Source: Fragilaria crotonensis
Lineage: Eukaryota; Bacillariophyta; Fragilariophyceae; Fragilariales; Fragilariaceae
NCBI GenBank assembly: GCA_022925895.1
Contig: JAKSYS010000001.1
Span: 496,001 to 560,000 of the forward strand
Reading direction: 5' to 3'
DNA: 64,000 nt
Position 1 is the first letter of the stretch, and each line of letters begins with the position of its first letter. A program made the position numbers and the translations under genes. This document shows positions 11,200 through 23,443 of this stretch, in pieces. The notes below the pieces were generated by a model. The model did not search any database, was not told the origin of the DNA, and saw nothing but the letters and a program-made list of their open reading frames with translations.

Positions 11200-12375
11200 G
11201 CTCGACAAAAATTGTGAGTCGTCTTGTAGAGGTGCAAATATACTGAAATTATGTGTAGAAATTCATTGATGAATCTTGGTCCGATTTAAGAATTTATGTA
11301 TGTCATACCCATGGTCCATGGTAGACTATGGTACAGTAGTACGTTGTAGCCGTACTATACTTGGGAGCAGGGCCACTCTCGAGTGAGAGTACTATATACT
11401 TGGTACATATACTTGTACCTTGCCATTGTATTCGGCTAATTAATAGGACGGATCTTGACTATATGTAAATTCAAATGCTTTGTTAACTTATAAATGTCCA
11501 TGAAAACTTGTTTTATGCAACGGAGTGAAATCAAACGTTATTTCCGTGAATCTTTCGAAACGTACGCAGATCTGATTGATATAATGTATGATGTATAGCA
11601 GAATGTATATTACGTAAAGGTGAGCGTGACGGTCACGCTCGACAGGTCAGATAGAAAATCGAATATGGTTCACGGGATTGCGTGGGCTACAACCATTCGT
11701 GAAATTTGATTTCGAATGTATCATATGTATAATTGATAGCTCCACTGTGGAAAACTTGAATACTCGTACTCCTCATTTCCCGCTATTTCATCGAAATTAG
11801 AAACCGTAATTTACCAGACATTCGTTCCTTCGGTGTGTTTCAAAAACGTCAGTTGTCATTGCGCGTGTATGGATGTATCAGAAATTATGGAGCTGTCAAA
11901 TAAACTGTGTGATTAATATATTTCTACTGTATGTCATATGTCATATGTGATTCAGTTGTATTCGTTCACAAAGCACAAGAATTTACCAGGTTCCTGTACC
12001 GGTACCTCGTCCTACTACTCCACATATAGGAGATTTATACGAGCATTTGTACTTGTACATGTACTCGTACCAGGTAGACGGTACAACCATGAACTGTAAT
12101 TCGTACTTGAAACATACGGAGTACCAGGTACTTGGTGGGTACTGGTACTGAGTACTGAGTACTGAGTATGTTCTGTTACGACAGGAGTGTCCCACAAGGT
12201 ACTGGCTACTGTATTACTGAAGTCGTATGGTCGTTTCATAGTGAAGCGATGGTGGGGCGCGCCAAAGTTTCGATTTCCTTGAAATGAAGGAGTGATCCTT
12301 GCACGGGCGTTCCAAGAAATGTGGCCTGCGGATCATTTCTTCAAAACATACCCGATTCTGCTGTTGACTGCTCCC
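11200..12375. other. Intergenic, rich in GTAC words
   Basis: The stretch between the divergent LRR and RNase H2C-like genes holds many GTAC and AGTAC words, for example the run ending at 12170 with GTACTGAGTACTGAGTACT. No gene was recognised. It should contain the promoters of both neighbours, but no element could be assigned. Confidence 0.45.
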
Positions 12376-12831
12376 ATGTCTACGACTGACACTGCCACTT
12401 CGGTGGACAACAAGGTCTGCCACTCTCTTCCGTGTTCCATTGATTACCAAGGGATGGCTCCCGTTCATGCTTTCTTTCATCCAATGCCGATAAACAGGAT
12501 CGACGGCAACAGCGAGAAGCAGCAGCAGGAAGCTCGATTCCGCGGTCGCAAATTACTCGCTGCCTCACCACCTGTTCCAGTCCAGGGTATGGTACTAGAG
12601 CTCGAACCAGGTAGTGACGAGAGCAGTACAGCAACTACTAGTTCTTCCTTTGCTACTCCAAAATCGACATTGATGCATCGAAACCGACAAACCATGGCAT
12701 TTCATTCGATTCAAGAATGGCATCATGAAGAATCGCTGGTGGAGATTGCTACCTCACGCGTCAACACTGCCATGGGATGGTTTCCAATTGCCAAGGCAAT
12801 GCACGAGGAACTTGCAGTACTACAGGACTAA
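12376..12831 (+). CDS. RNASEH2C: Probable RNase H2 subunit C (non-catalytic)
   Basis: The ATG at 12376 gives 151 aa; an upstream in-frame ATG at 12292 would add 28 residues of unlike composition. The pattern fits the small non-catalytic subunit: HSLPCSIDYQGMAPVHAFFHP near the start, FRGRKL after a Gln-rich spacer, PVQGMVLEL, a Ser/Thr linker, then a C-terminal W..IAKAMHEELA helix. The human protein has the corresponding LPC...APV..FF, FRGR and PPGLVGYV blocks (from memory). RNase H2 removes ribonucleotides from DNA in the nucleus. Divergent and short, so assignment rests on motif order. Confidence 0.65.
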   Translation: MSTTDTATSVDNKVCHSLPCSIDYQGMAPVHAFFHPMPINRIDGNSEKQQQEARFRGRKLLAASPPVPVQGMVLELEPGSDESSTATTSSSFATPKSTLMHRNRQTMAFHSIQEWHHEESLVEIATSRVNTAMGWFPIAKAMHEELAVLQD

Positions 12832-13099
12832 TACTGCTGGACCAAAATGTGAAAACGGACGTTGTCGGAATGGACAAGAGTCCAAAACCACGAGACACGT
12901 TGTTCTTTGGAGCGAAAGGAAGGTATTCGCCCCGACAACAGTAACAACTAATATGAACAAACATCAGTTTCTGTACCGCGTCATAGAGAGCCCAACAGCC
13001 AATGAGTTTAGCATTATACATTTAAGTACCTTGGCGTAAAGCGCAGATACCAATCGAACACAAGTATGTTTGCTAATCCATTAGTACGTTCAATCATTC

Positions 13100-15402
13100 C
13101 TATAAACATGGGGAACAACACGTGCATACCAATTCCACGCTAGACGAACCACAATCGGCAGTCATGTCGGGTGGTGGCGAGCGACTGCACAGAGCGTCCG
13201 GCATGGTCCCCACCAGCGCGTTGGATGACACATCCATCCCCAACAATGTCACCCACATACCCAATTCCGTGGGGAGGGTACCCGTAAGAGAATTTTCAGA
13301 CAAGTCAACGTATTGCAACGATGTCATGAAACCAAAGTCAGTGGGGATTGTACCAATCAAATTGTTCCGAGCGACATTGAAGTATTCAATGTATCTCCAA
13401 TTCGAGAGTGTCGAAGGGAGGGTACCCGTCAGGCCGGTGTTGCTAAAATCCATTCGCTGGACGCGTCGCAAATCTCCAAAACTGGATGGGATGGAACCTC
13501 CCAACGCATTTTCCTCAAAAAGAAGCCAACGCAAATCGGGCATGTCGCCCAGGAATTCTGGTACTGTGCCCGTCAATTTATTGTTCGAGATCCAAATGTA
13601 CTGCAGCGCTGTCAAGACTTCTAGATTCATGGTTTCCAAATTACCCGTAAAGGCATTGTCATGCAACGACAGCGTTGTAAGGTTCGTCAGACCCCCAAGA
13701 GACGATGGCATGGAACCCCAGAAACTATTACCACCCAATCCCAACCGTTCCAGGGACAGTAAATTTGACAAGAGCAAGTCATCGGAGAGTGTCCCGGCCA
13801 ACGAATTGTAATCCAAATCCAAAACGGTCAGGTTCGGTGGCAGGCTGAGTGGCAATTCACCTGTCAACAAATTGTTATTCAAAGTAAGCTCTTGAAGAGC
13901 AGTCAGTAAAGAAAGGGACGAGGGTAATGTTCCGTTCAGCGCATTTTCGTGGAGTTCCAAAGAAACTGCATTCAAGAAAAGGATGCGTGAGGAACAAGTC
14001 GATTAAGGCACAGTTACGAGACTGAATGCCGCGACTCCGCTGTGTACGCAGACAGAAACGAGAGCATTCTAACAGCATGAAACTTACCTAAATTCGTCAA
14101 GAATCCAATTTCAAGCGGGATGGGACCCTGGAGTCCATTGCTATACAGCTCCAAGGCGGTGACAATTCGTCCTGAATCATCACAAACGACACCCCACCAT
14201 TTACAAATTCCAACTTCGAATGACAACCAGGAATCCTGGAAGGTCCAATTCGTACCAACTGTCGACCCATAAATAGAAACCAAGGCAGCCAATTGCAACA
14301 ATTCCTCTGGCTGCCATTGTTCTACAACGGACGTTTCGGTCCCTGCTGGTGAATTAGAATTGAGCGCATGCTGTACCAACCAGTCAAGTGTCGAGGAAGG
14401 CAGTTGGTACGATGGCATGACGCTACTCGATCCCTGAATCAACACATCTTGTAGGGAATCACGGACGGCACCTTCCAGAGAAGTAGGGGCGGGAGAAGGT
14501 TGAGGAGTGGACGCCGGCGAGGACATTGTCGTGGGAATCACTACTCCGATTACAATCACAATCACCGCCAACAAGGACATACCCAGAATGATGCATCGGT
14601 TTCGATGTAAGAAACTTCCTTTTGGAGAAACTTCAGTGTCTCCCTTGTCGTTACGAAGAATGTCTGGGACCTCCAAAGTCTCGGGATCAATCCAGTCATC
14701 GTCTGGACCAATGGTCGCTGAAAACTTTGGATGAAAGGTAATGGATGGCTCCCCCTTTATCTGTCTGTCAACTTCTTCAATATCCACGTCCTCGATCTCC
14801 ACAACATTATCGACATCGAGTGACATCTTGACAGATTCTGGACGCCCCTCTGCGTCAAGCTGCTGATGAAGACAATGTCCCAGACCATCCTGAACGTGTT
14901 CTTCCGCTTTTTCATGCTCCAGGTCAAAACACTCAATTGGCGTTTTGGAGGGTCTTAGACTTTTGGCAATTTTTTGTTGCACATCCATATAAAATGGATC
15001 ATCTTGATGTAGAATGGGATCAAAGGTACTGATGGAAACATCCGATACACGCGACGTTTGTGTATACGTCGTACTGAACGTTCCGACCGATCGATCATCA
15101 CCAGACGATGCTGATGACGACGACGCAGCGTTTTTCCCGCGCAATTGTCGTCGTCGTCGTTGCAGTTGTTGTCTCTGTTGTTGCTGCTGTATCTGCTCGA
15201 GAGGATCTCGTTTCCGAGTCACAACTGGGCGATAGCTACGTGGCAAGGCATATCCACCAGATTGTTGATTCGTCAAGCCCTGATTTGTGTCGGCGGGTGT
15301 GACTGGTGGGATCTTGGGACGTTTCTTGCGGAAGGAGCTCTTCAATAATGCTCCTGGATCTCCTGCTGGTTCGAGCGGTGATGATTGAGACGACGAAGAC
15401 AT
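13100..15402 (-). CDS. Type II membrane LRR protein (third complete copy), long cytoplasmic region
   Basis: Exons 15402-14088 and 13965-13100 join across a 122-bp GTAAGT...AG intron in phase 1, giving about 726 aa. The first ~265 residues are hydrophilic, with a Gln-rich coil-like run (QQQQQRQQLQRRRRQL) and acidic segments. The membrane segment is at ~271-293. The outer part has an LRR cap (CKWWGVVCDD) and about ten LRRs, ending in CTCCSPCL. The longer cytoplasmic part distinguishes it from the other two copies and could bind intracellular partners (inference). Some LRR repeats may belong to a larger paralogous set elsewhere. Confidence 0.87.
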
Positions 15403-16098
15403 TGTTGATCAAAATCAATGTCGAGCGATGCTCGAATAAAATGATTGGATGATAATTGTGATAGTGTATACAAGGTCTACTACAGTAGTAGAGTAACACG
15501 TAGCAAGCATGACGTAGTAATTCTACAGTACCCTAACAATTATATCCGACTGGTTTGTCATACTCCGTACTCCCCGAGTCCCGAGTCCCGAGTATGTCAC
15601 AGTTGTGTTCTAGGACACTATCAGAGTGCGAGTGCTATGCCGGCAGTGGCTCTAGTAGAGGATGATAATGGACACAAAACGCAACAGTACATACATTTAT
15701 CCTACTCCCTTTTAAATTTGGTTTGTGCGTGTGTGTGTGTGTGTGTCTGTTACGGAGTATGACCACTCTGGGGTACTGTTGTACTGTTACGTGGATTACA
15801 TGTACTACAGGTCTACAGTAGAAAAAACACAAGAAGCTTCGCCGGTCATTGTTTTAGCCCTAAACAGCCGTGAAAAAGTTATTCTGACTTGCTGACATCC
15901 CATCGAAAAATAGCATTACCGGAGGTAGGTTGCGCATTTTTTTCGTTTTTTGAATAGAAGCCCCGCCGGGCTGGTCAATTCGTCTCCCATGATGGAGACT
16001 TAGGTTATGTACATCACTTAGTATAAGACGCTTCGCCGGTCATTGCTTTAGCCCTAAACAGCCGTGAAAAAGTTATTCTGACTTGCTGGCATCCTGAA
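15403..16098. other. Intergenic with (TG)n microsatellite and GTAC-rich DNA
   Basis: A (GT)n run lies near 15727-15748. Two small hairpins follow: AGCCC...GGGCT near 15960 and GTCTCC...GGAGAC near 15984. No gene is recognised. Confidence 0.5.
15836..16094 (+). repeat. 65-bp direct repeat, 194 bp apart, in front of the Helitron
   Basis: Blocks at 15836-15900 and 16030-16094 differ at two positions and both start GCTTCGCCGGTCATTG. They bracket ~129 bp containing two small hairpins. They may be part of the Helitron 5' region or of an older insertion; the second copy ends just before the first Helitron-like codons. Confidence 0.75.
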
Positions 16099-19000
16099 AT
16101 GATGCAGACTGGTCCAAATGCCATGACTCCACCGTCTACAAAATTAACTTGCCTCATGCATGCTGCATTTCGTCTTTTTGTACGCCCTGCTCCTATGTTC
16201 TCCAATCACCTTCACCTTGCAGGAAAGCTGTTCCACCAATACATTGTAGACTGCTATGCCCAAGTGGAACAAGGTCGCCTTAACTTCATCCGTCATAATC
16301 AACCAAAATTGCGTGCTGAACTATATCAAGGCATTGCAGAGCAACCTTAACTTCATCCGTCATAATCAACCAAAATTGCGTGCTGAACTATATCAAGGCA
16401 TTGCAGATGCTGTTGCTGGAGAGGATGTGACTAACACACGACAGCTTGGGCGTCGAATTATTCTGCCTTCATCTTTCATTGGAAGTCCAAGGAACATGCA
16501 CCAACTTTGTCAAGATGCATTGGCAATTGTGCGCCGAATGGGCAAGCCAGATCTTTTTATTACAATGACAACCAATCCACAGTGGCCAGAAGTCATGGAA
16601 AATCTTCTTCCTGGACAAACTGCAAATGACAGACCAGATTTGGTAGCACGAGTGTTTCATCTCAAGTTCACAGAGATGATGAGTGATCTCCAGAAACGAC
16701 AAGTGCTTGGAAGGGTTGTGGCTGCTATCTACACCATTGAATTTCAAAAGCGAGGATTGCCACATGCGCACATTCTGGTTATTCTGGCAGAAAATGACAA
16801 ACCCCGTACAGAATCTGACATTGATTGTATCATTTCAGCTGAGATCCCTGATGCATTGATAGATCCTGAGCTGCATGCAACTGTGAAGCGATGTATGTTG
16901 CATGGGCCCTGTGGCACCAAAGTTTCCCCAAATCGATGGCAAAGTCTGAAATGTTGTAATAGTCCTACACACCCAGGTGAATGCACTGATAAGTATCCCA
17001 GGCCATTTCAAGATGAGACAACCCTCAATGATGATGGATTCCCTCAATATCATCGACGTGATGATGGAAGGACTGTGACTGTTCGAGGAGCCGAGTTGGA
17101 CAACCGCTGGGTAGTGCCATACAATTGCTATCTTACCAAGAAGTATGACTGCCACATCAATGTTGAGGTTTGCAACTCAGTGCAGGCTGTCAAATACCTC
17201 TACAAATATGTATACAAAGGCCATGACCGTGCTGCAGTCCAGGTTGGTGATAATACTGATGAGGATGAGATCAACCTCTATCTTCAGGGACGTTATGTCT
17301 CTGCATCTGAGGCATGCTGGCGCCTCTTCAGTTTTCGTCTTCACACTGAAAAGCCAAATGTGATGCGCCTAATGTACCATCTTCCCAACCAGCAATCAGT
17401 TGTGTTTCAGGAAGATGAAACAGTTGATCAAGTACTTGCAAGGGGAGCACCCCATATACAGTTGCTTGCATGGTTTGAACTCAATCAAAATGATCAATAT
17501 GCTTGCCAGTTCCTGTATCATGACATCCCTCAGCACTATAGATGGGATAATGCTGGGAAATGCTGGGTGCGGCGATCACCTAATCACCAGCAAAAATTCC
17601 CCACTGTATCTCGCCTCTACAGTGCTTCTCCTTCTTCTGGTGAGCGATACTTTCTGCGGCGCATGTTGACTGTTGTGAAGGGTGCAACAAGTTTTCAAGC
17701 TCTACGAACAGTGGATGGAGAACTTTGTCCAACATTTCAAGATGCCTGCCGTACACTAGGTCTTCTGGATGATGATACTGAGTGGCATAGAGCCATGCAG
17801 GAAGCCACACAGATAGTGTCAGCATGCCGGCTCAGAAGACTCTTTGCAATCATCCTTTTCAACTGTGATGTCTCTGATCCAAGGTCACTCTATCAGTCTT
17901 ACTGGGCTGCAATGTCAGAAGACTTTGCACACCATCACCCTGGCTTCACTGAACAACTGCTGCAGGACTTCCTTGTGCGTGAACTTGATGCCCTCCTGGG
18001 GATGATGTACAGTCATTCTGTATTTGAATGGGTACCATCCCTTCGCACACTTCTGCTTGAGCATGCAACTCCTGTGGATAATTCTATCAACCATTGGTTG
18101 CAATTACAGCTTTCGTCATCCAGCAGTGATATTCAACAACAGCTGGATCGCTTCCCTCTTCTGAATGCCCAACAACATGCTATTTTTGATGCTGTCCTGG
18201 CATCTGTCAATAGTGGTACTCAAATTCAGCAAAATGTGTTCTTTGTTGATGGGCCTGCAGGCTCAGGTAAGACAGAGTTGTTCAGAATGATCCTTGCAAA
18301 GGTGCGCAGTGAAGGACATGTTGCTCTTGCAACAGCTATATCAGGTATTGCTGCCACCAACTTTGCTCCTTTGGGCCGTACACTGCACTATATATCTGGA
18401 CTTCCAATTCAATTGTACGAAACATCCATGTGCAACCTATCAAAAGACAAGGCAGAAGTTCTGAAGGTAGCAAAGCTTTTGATCATTGATGAGATCACAA
18501 TGCTCAAGGGTGTTGGTCTTGATGTTCTTTCACAGTCTCTTTGTGACTTGCTTGAATGTGCTGATGCTCCTTTTGGTGGTTTGGTTGTTATCATGGGTGG
18601 TGACTTTCGTCAAGTGCTTCCTGTACTAAGCCATGCTGGACGAGCTACCATTGTGCATTCAACTGTCCTACAATCTAAAGTCTGGCAGACTTCATCTGTG
18701 AACATAATGCAACTCTCTGAGAATATGCGATTGCGTATGGACTTAGAAAACACAAGTGACCCACAGCTGCAAGAAGTACTTTCCCATTTTGCATCATTCC
18801 TCTTGAGGATTGGTGAGGACATGGAGCCTTCCCCAATAAATCTACCATTGTATATTTCCCAGCCTCAAGAAGTGAAAGAACTGGTTGAGCATGTGTTTGA
18901 TGATTTTTCTTCTAATGATCCACTCTATTGGTCTGAACGTGCTATCCTATGTCCCAAAAACAAAGATGTTCAACAAATAAATGATATGGTATCATCAAGA

Positions 19001-19579
19001 TTACCACATGATGAGCATATATTTCTCAGTATTGACAACATCATGTCTGAAGAAATTGATGATCCTGCATATACCCTCTATCCTCCTGAATTCCTGAACT
19101 CTTTGGAGCCATCAGGCCTCCCACCACATCGCCTCAGTCTAAAAAAAGGCATGCTGGTCATGTTGCTCCGAAACCTATCAAGTACACTCAGCAATGGCAC
19201 CCGACTCATGGTTCGCCGTATCTCACGGTCCATCCTTGAATGTTCTGTTCCTACCTCTGGTGAAATTGTGGACATACCACGAATTGCACTCCTTTCACCA
19301 GAAGATGAACTGCCTTTCATCTTTAAACGACGACAGTTTCCAGTCCGACCAGCATATGCAATGACCATCAACAAGAGTCAAGGTCAAACATTGCAAAAAG
19401 TTGGAATCTTTGTGCCACAAGGCATATTTGCACATGGTCAACTTTATGTTGCTCTTTCACGAGTTCGTAACCCACATGATCTTTTTGTATTTACTGGTGG
19501 TCATCCACTGCACAACATTGTTTACAAGGAGGTCCTCATTTCAACATTGTGCCCTCGGCATCATCAGCAACAAAATTAA
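16099..19579 (+). pseudogene. Helitron Rep/helicase, 5'-truncated and frameshifted
   Basis: From about 16185 the frame encodes the end of a Helitron-like N domain (GKLFHQYIVDCYAQVEQ). A 67-bp tandem duplication at 16278-16411 shifts the frame, after which it is open to 19579 (over 1050 codons). The HUH motif is GLPHAHIL, and KYLYKYVYKG supplies the Rep tyrosine region. A PIF1-type helicase follows, with Walker A GPAGSGKT, Walker B LLIIDE and a C-terminal LYVALSRVR motif. The usual N-terminal several hundred residues are missing, so rolling-circle transposition by this copy alone is unlikely. The Met at 16256 lies in the wrong frame and is not a real start. TC and CTRR ends were not found. Confidence 0.88.
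16278..16407 (+). repeat. Tandem duplication (63 bp plus 4 bp) breaking the Helitron frame
   Basis: The block at 16278-16340 is repeated exactly at 16345-16407; the step of 67 bp is one more than a multiple of three. It turns the frame encoding NFIRHNQPKLRAELYQGIA into two partial copies in different frames. Confidence 0.92.
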
Positions 19580-20671
19580 ACAAGTTCACTGGCTATTTAT
19601 AACTAACATTTGGGCAAACGAAATTAGCAAATTTCTATGAAATCATCACATCTTCCCTTATCTACAGTTACCACTACATACATAGGTTATTTACGTATTT
19701 ACAATGCCTCTTAGTATTGCACTGGACACCAATACTATGCTGCAAACTGGGTACTGTACATCCTTAACCCACAACCCACAACCTATAGACCACTCCGATC
19801 AATTGTGAGGCACCCACTAGTACGTATAAAGTTGAATTTGTAAAAAACATTTTTCGAATGTTACATGTATAAAATGGATATATGCAAGCATAGCAAATAG
19901 AAACAAAGAGACCCAGCCTGCAAAACTCATGGAATCGTCTATGCATACCGGTTGTACGTTGTACACTAGTAGAGTAGAGTGCAATTGTGCTACTTGTATT
20001 TGTAGTACATGTACCTGGGACCTGGGACTCGGAGCTCGGCGTATTCAGGAGTTCAGGAGTCAGTACAGGTAGTCGTGGTAATTGTACTCGGAATACCTGT
20101 TAGTCTTTCCCTGTTTGAGAGCAAAGATGACAAGACAATCAGTGCCATCCAAGTATTGTGGGCGGCAAAGGCAATGAATGACTGTGGACCTTCTTGGGGT
20201 CAAGGTCAAAGGCAGCAGCAGTCATCACATGATGGTGGTTTGATGCTCCGACTCACAATAGTGACTGGTGTTGTTTATAGAAATGGTTGTTTTGGTATCT
20301 CTTGTACTACCGGTAGCTTTGGTATCCATGACCAAAAGGAATGGCCTTGTGCTCCTGCTGTAAAGGAAATAAGAAACCCTTGTAAGGAATGGCATACCTT
20401 TTACCCATGCGGAAATCACCCTCGTCCTAAAGAAATTTCATTACCTTCACCCTTTGGGCAATTGTAAGTCATCACCCATATCCGCTTTGGAAGTTACCCT
20501 TTAATGAACATTGTTACGTTACCTTGCCGAGGCCCAAGTATCCTACTCTAAATTTGATTCATATTGTGCAAACAATGAATTATACGCAGCACCCTCTCTA
20601 GTGAAATGTCTCCCTCGGTACATTATCACCAATACTACTAAAAGGACTACCGAAGTAGCATGCACCATTGC
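19580..20671. other. Intergenic; no convincing gene
   Basis: A 152-codon frame at 20009-20467 has no recognisable motif, and its first part is GTAC-rich intergenic-type DNA. The first part probably includes the Helitron 3' flank. A CTRR-type hairpin end could not be located. Confidence 0.4.
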
Positions 20672-21928
20672 TCATTTACCCTCCTCGTTTTCCTGACTCA
20701 ACAATTCGACTTGTTCTTCTTCATCTCCCTCGTCACGGTGATCCATAGTATTGTTGGCAATCGAAGTCGATGTCACAATTGTGGACTCACCAGGAGCAGT
20801 GGACTTTGTCTTCTCCATGACACAAACGTAGGAATAACGTGCCGATCCAGCCAGGACGACAATGATGCCAGCTCCATTGAGGGGAGTGATTTCCACATTA
20901 AACATGACTGTGGCGATTATGATCATCAAGACTTGCTTAACATTTGCGGTGATGCAGAGAGTCAGCGGGGACGTCAGTTTGTTTGCCATGAGGGACGAAA
21001 TGTTCAAGGCAAAGCTGCAGATTCCTGACATCATAACGACAGTCGTTGGGAGGTAGGATACCATGGGACTCAGGTCCCGGTCCCACCGAGCGGCAATCTC
21101 TGCGACTTCTCCCGTGACAAAGGCCAGAAACAAGCACTGCACCATGGCAAGCGGCGCCATATGCCCCAACAAGTCTACGGGGTGCAGCTTCAAACTGCCA
21201 GTCAACATTTCACCAGATGCGACGACCTTGAGGGCGGCCAAGATGATGCAAGCAACTGTATAAAAGAAGCCGATCGCCGTGTAACTCATGTCTCCAAAGC
21301 ATGCCATGGCAACGCCAATAACAATTGGGATAACGGATACCTGTCTCTTGATGGAGAATGTTTTTCCGACAGCCATGGCCATGACGATCGTCATGGCAGG
21401 AACAAGTGAACGCATGACTTGATTGAAGTTGACCGATACGTGTCGCAGAGACACGTTACCAATGGCAATATTGAGAGAGAAAAGGATGGAGAAAAAGAAA
21501 ATCATTTTTCGCCCCCGTGCATCGAGTTCCTTGCGGGCTATCTTTCCCAACCATCTCTGGAATATTCCCGGAGAGGCCGTGACATCCTGTTTCAAGCGTC
21601 GATTGTCGGCAGCGATAGATCGAAAGACCATCTGACTTCCGACGGCATTGCAGGCCATGTGAATGAACGACAGGAAGTACGGGTACTTAAAATCGACGTT
21701 GCGAAATGATGCCTTGTTCAGCAATGTAACTCCAACGTTGTTTGCGGTCCATATTATCAACCACAAACTGAAGTTTGTCGAGGTTGTGAGAGTTGAGTAT
21801 CGAATGTTGAATGTAGAGAGATAGGAAGAAAGGTCAGCGTAAGAGACGATCGACAATTGCAGACCCCAGGGTATCATGGTTCTGAAGTACAAGTAACAGC
21901 GACAATGCGCGAGGCTACCAGCTACCAT
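20672..21928 (-). CDS. Triose-phosphate/nucleotide-sugar translocator family protein
   Basis: A 418-aa multi-span membrane protein. After a ~50-residue N-terminus comes [10 protein letters not shown], then [21 protein letters not shown] and [10 protein letters not shown], the signature of the TPT branch of the drug/metabolite transporter superfamily. About eight to ten hydrophobic helices run to residue ~360, and the tail is acidic and polar ([20 protein letters not shown]). The substrate (sugar phosphate, phosphoenolpyruvate or nucleotide sugar) cannot be told. The N-terminus is not a clear plastid leader, so Golgi/ER membrane is as likely as plastid. No intron seen. Confidence 0.85.
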   Translation of the reverse strand: MVAGSLAHCRCYLYFRTMIPWGLQLSIVSYADLSSYLSTFNIRYSTLTTSTNFSLWLIIWTANNVGVTLLNKASFRNVDFKYPYFLSFIHMACNAVGSQMVFRSIAADNRRLKQDVTASPGIFQRWLGKIARKELDARGRKMIFFFSILFSLNIAIGNVSLRHVSVNFNQVMRSLVPAMTIVMAMAVGKTFSIKRQVSVIPIVIGVAMACFGDMSYTAIGFFYTVACIILAALKVVASGEMLTGSLKLHPVDLLGHMAPLAMVQCLFLAFVTGEVAEIAARWDRDLSPMVSYLPTTVVMMSGICSFALNISSLMANKLTSPLTLCITANVKQVLMIIIATVMFNVEITPLNGAGIIVVLAGSARYSYVCVMEKTKSTAPGESTIVTSTSIANNTMDHRDEGDEEEQVELLSQENEEGK

Positions 21929-23443
21929 GTGTACGACTTAGATGGAACAGATCACACCTTCTACCGGTAGAAGATTCGTAATTCGTACAGCACTGGACAT
22001 TGCGCAAACAGCCCTCCCTGCGATCACTTACACTGCGCTGTCTTTGATGGCGCCTGACATTGTCTCAGTATTTCTTTTGGACCAAGGAGAGGAGATCGTT
22101 GAACGAAGGAGATGTGTGATGCGAGATGCGACGAACCGTAAGCAGTATGAGTTTGTCGCCTTTGTTTTCAAGTGCTGGTGTGCATGCATGTGGTCCTCGG
22201 AGTACATATCGCATTAGATGTTGCGAATATGCGAATTAAATGTGTGATACTTGGAATCTTGGAGTCCACGTCGTACGAGTACTGGTACAGAAATTCTTAT
22301 CACTCCAGTAAAACATGCTCCATGCTACCATACTACATGATCCGATCTTGGGAATCGGGACAACGATATCTCTTCAAAAACTCAAACGGTACAAAATTCA
22401 AATGATGGCAGTAACGTTCATACCAACTGTACATCAAGTGTCCACTACGCTAGTACTTCTTGTACTGAGTACCATAGGAAGGCCAACCTGTGCTCATCCC
22501 AGCACATGGAAAATTACGGTACTGTACTAGTACCAGTACTGTTGTACTATACCCTAATACTGCTCATGGATGTTGTCGTGTTGACGTATGCGTATGCGTC
22601 ATGCACATAGACTACTAGTACCTGGTACATACAATACCACATCTACTGGAGTACACGATGTACGGGCTGCGCTGTGCGCTGCATCGCAATCGACGTGCGC
22701 AGATTCAATAGGGAATTTAAGCAAATTTTGGAAAAGTTGTGCGCGCGCACCACTTAGCATTCGTCGAGTACCGGATCGCGAGCTCCGGCACTCAGAAGTT
22801 TGAGTTACTAAAATTCAGCATCCTTGCAAACTTCGGTTAAGCAAAAACGTCTCGGTGCGCGCACCAAGATATGAAAGTACTGTTGCAAAAGTGCAAGTAC
22901 CTGGTAGTATGGGAGTTGTAGATGCCGATACAAAGTGGTAAGTATGATACCTGTGATGCTTGGATACGCCTATGATATAGTACTTGTACCTGGTAGGTAC
23001 TCAAAAAAAAATCGGGAGTCTGTATGCGCATCATTGAAGAAGGGTACCAGCAGTACTGGTGGGCGTTTCGAAGAGTTGTTATTCAAGATGAAAGTCAAAA
23101 CGTTGCCACAATGTACATTCAGAACAGATACAGACAACAGATTAGTGATTACTTTGTGCTTCTGTAATCGATATTTGGATTACATGTTAAACCTTACATA
23201 CTCAACGCTCTCCTTCGGAATCACGTCAACAGTCCTACCTCCAAGCTCTCTAGAAGTTGTTGGCAATACTCGCGTACAAGCACTTTCTGTCTTCAGATGA
23301 AGCGACCATCTTCATCAAAACTGATGAGGCATCGCGTGCTTTTTGAAACTAGTGATCACGCATCTCATTCAAACAGTAGGCAAACCATTCCACAAACTAT
23401 TGATCTTCGTAGGTACAGTTCTCCGTTTGCACAATACTGCATA
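21929..23443. other. Intergenic; GTAC-rich, holds two AAGCAAA/GCGCGC blocks
   Basis: No gene was recognised. The stretch 22440-22640 is dense in GTAC words. Motif blocks TTTAAGCAAA...TGCGCGCGCAC (22709-22750) and GTTAAGCAAA...TGCGCGCAC (22835-22864) lie here. Confidence 0.5.

Noticed and set aside
16256-16340. Start of the Helitron protein at 16256
   Set aside because: These codons are out of frame with the Rep domain; they arise from the duplication.
20009-20467. 152-codon frame
   Set aside because: No motif, GTAC-rich spacer-like beginning, no support from composition.
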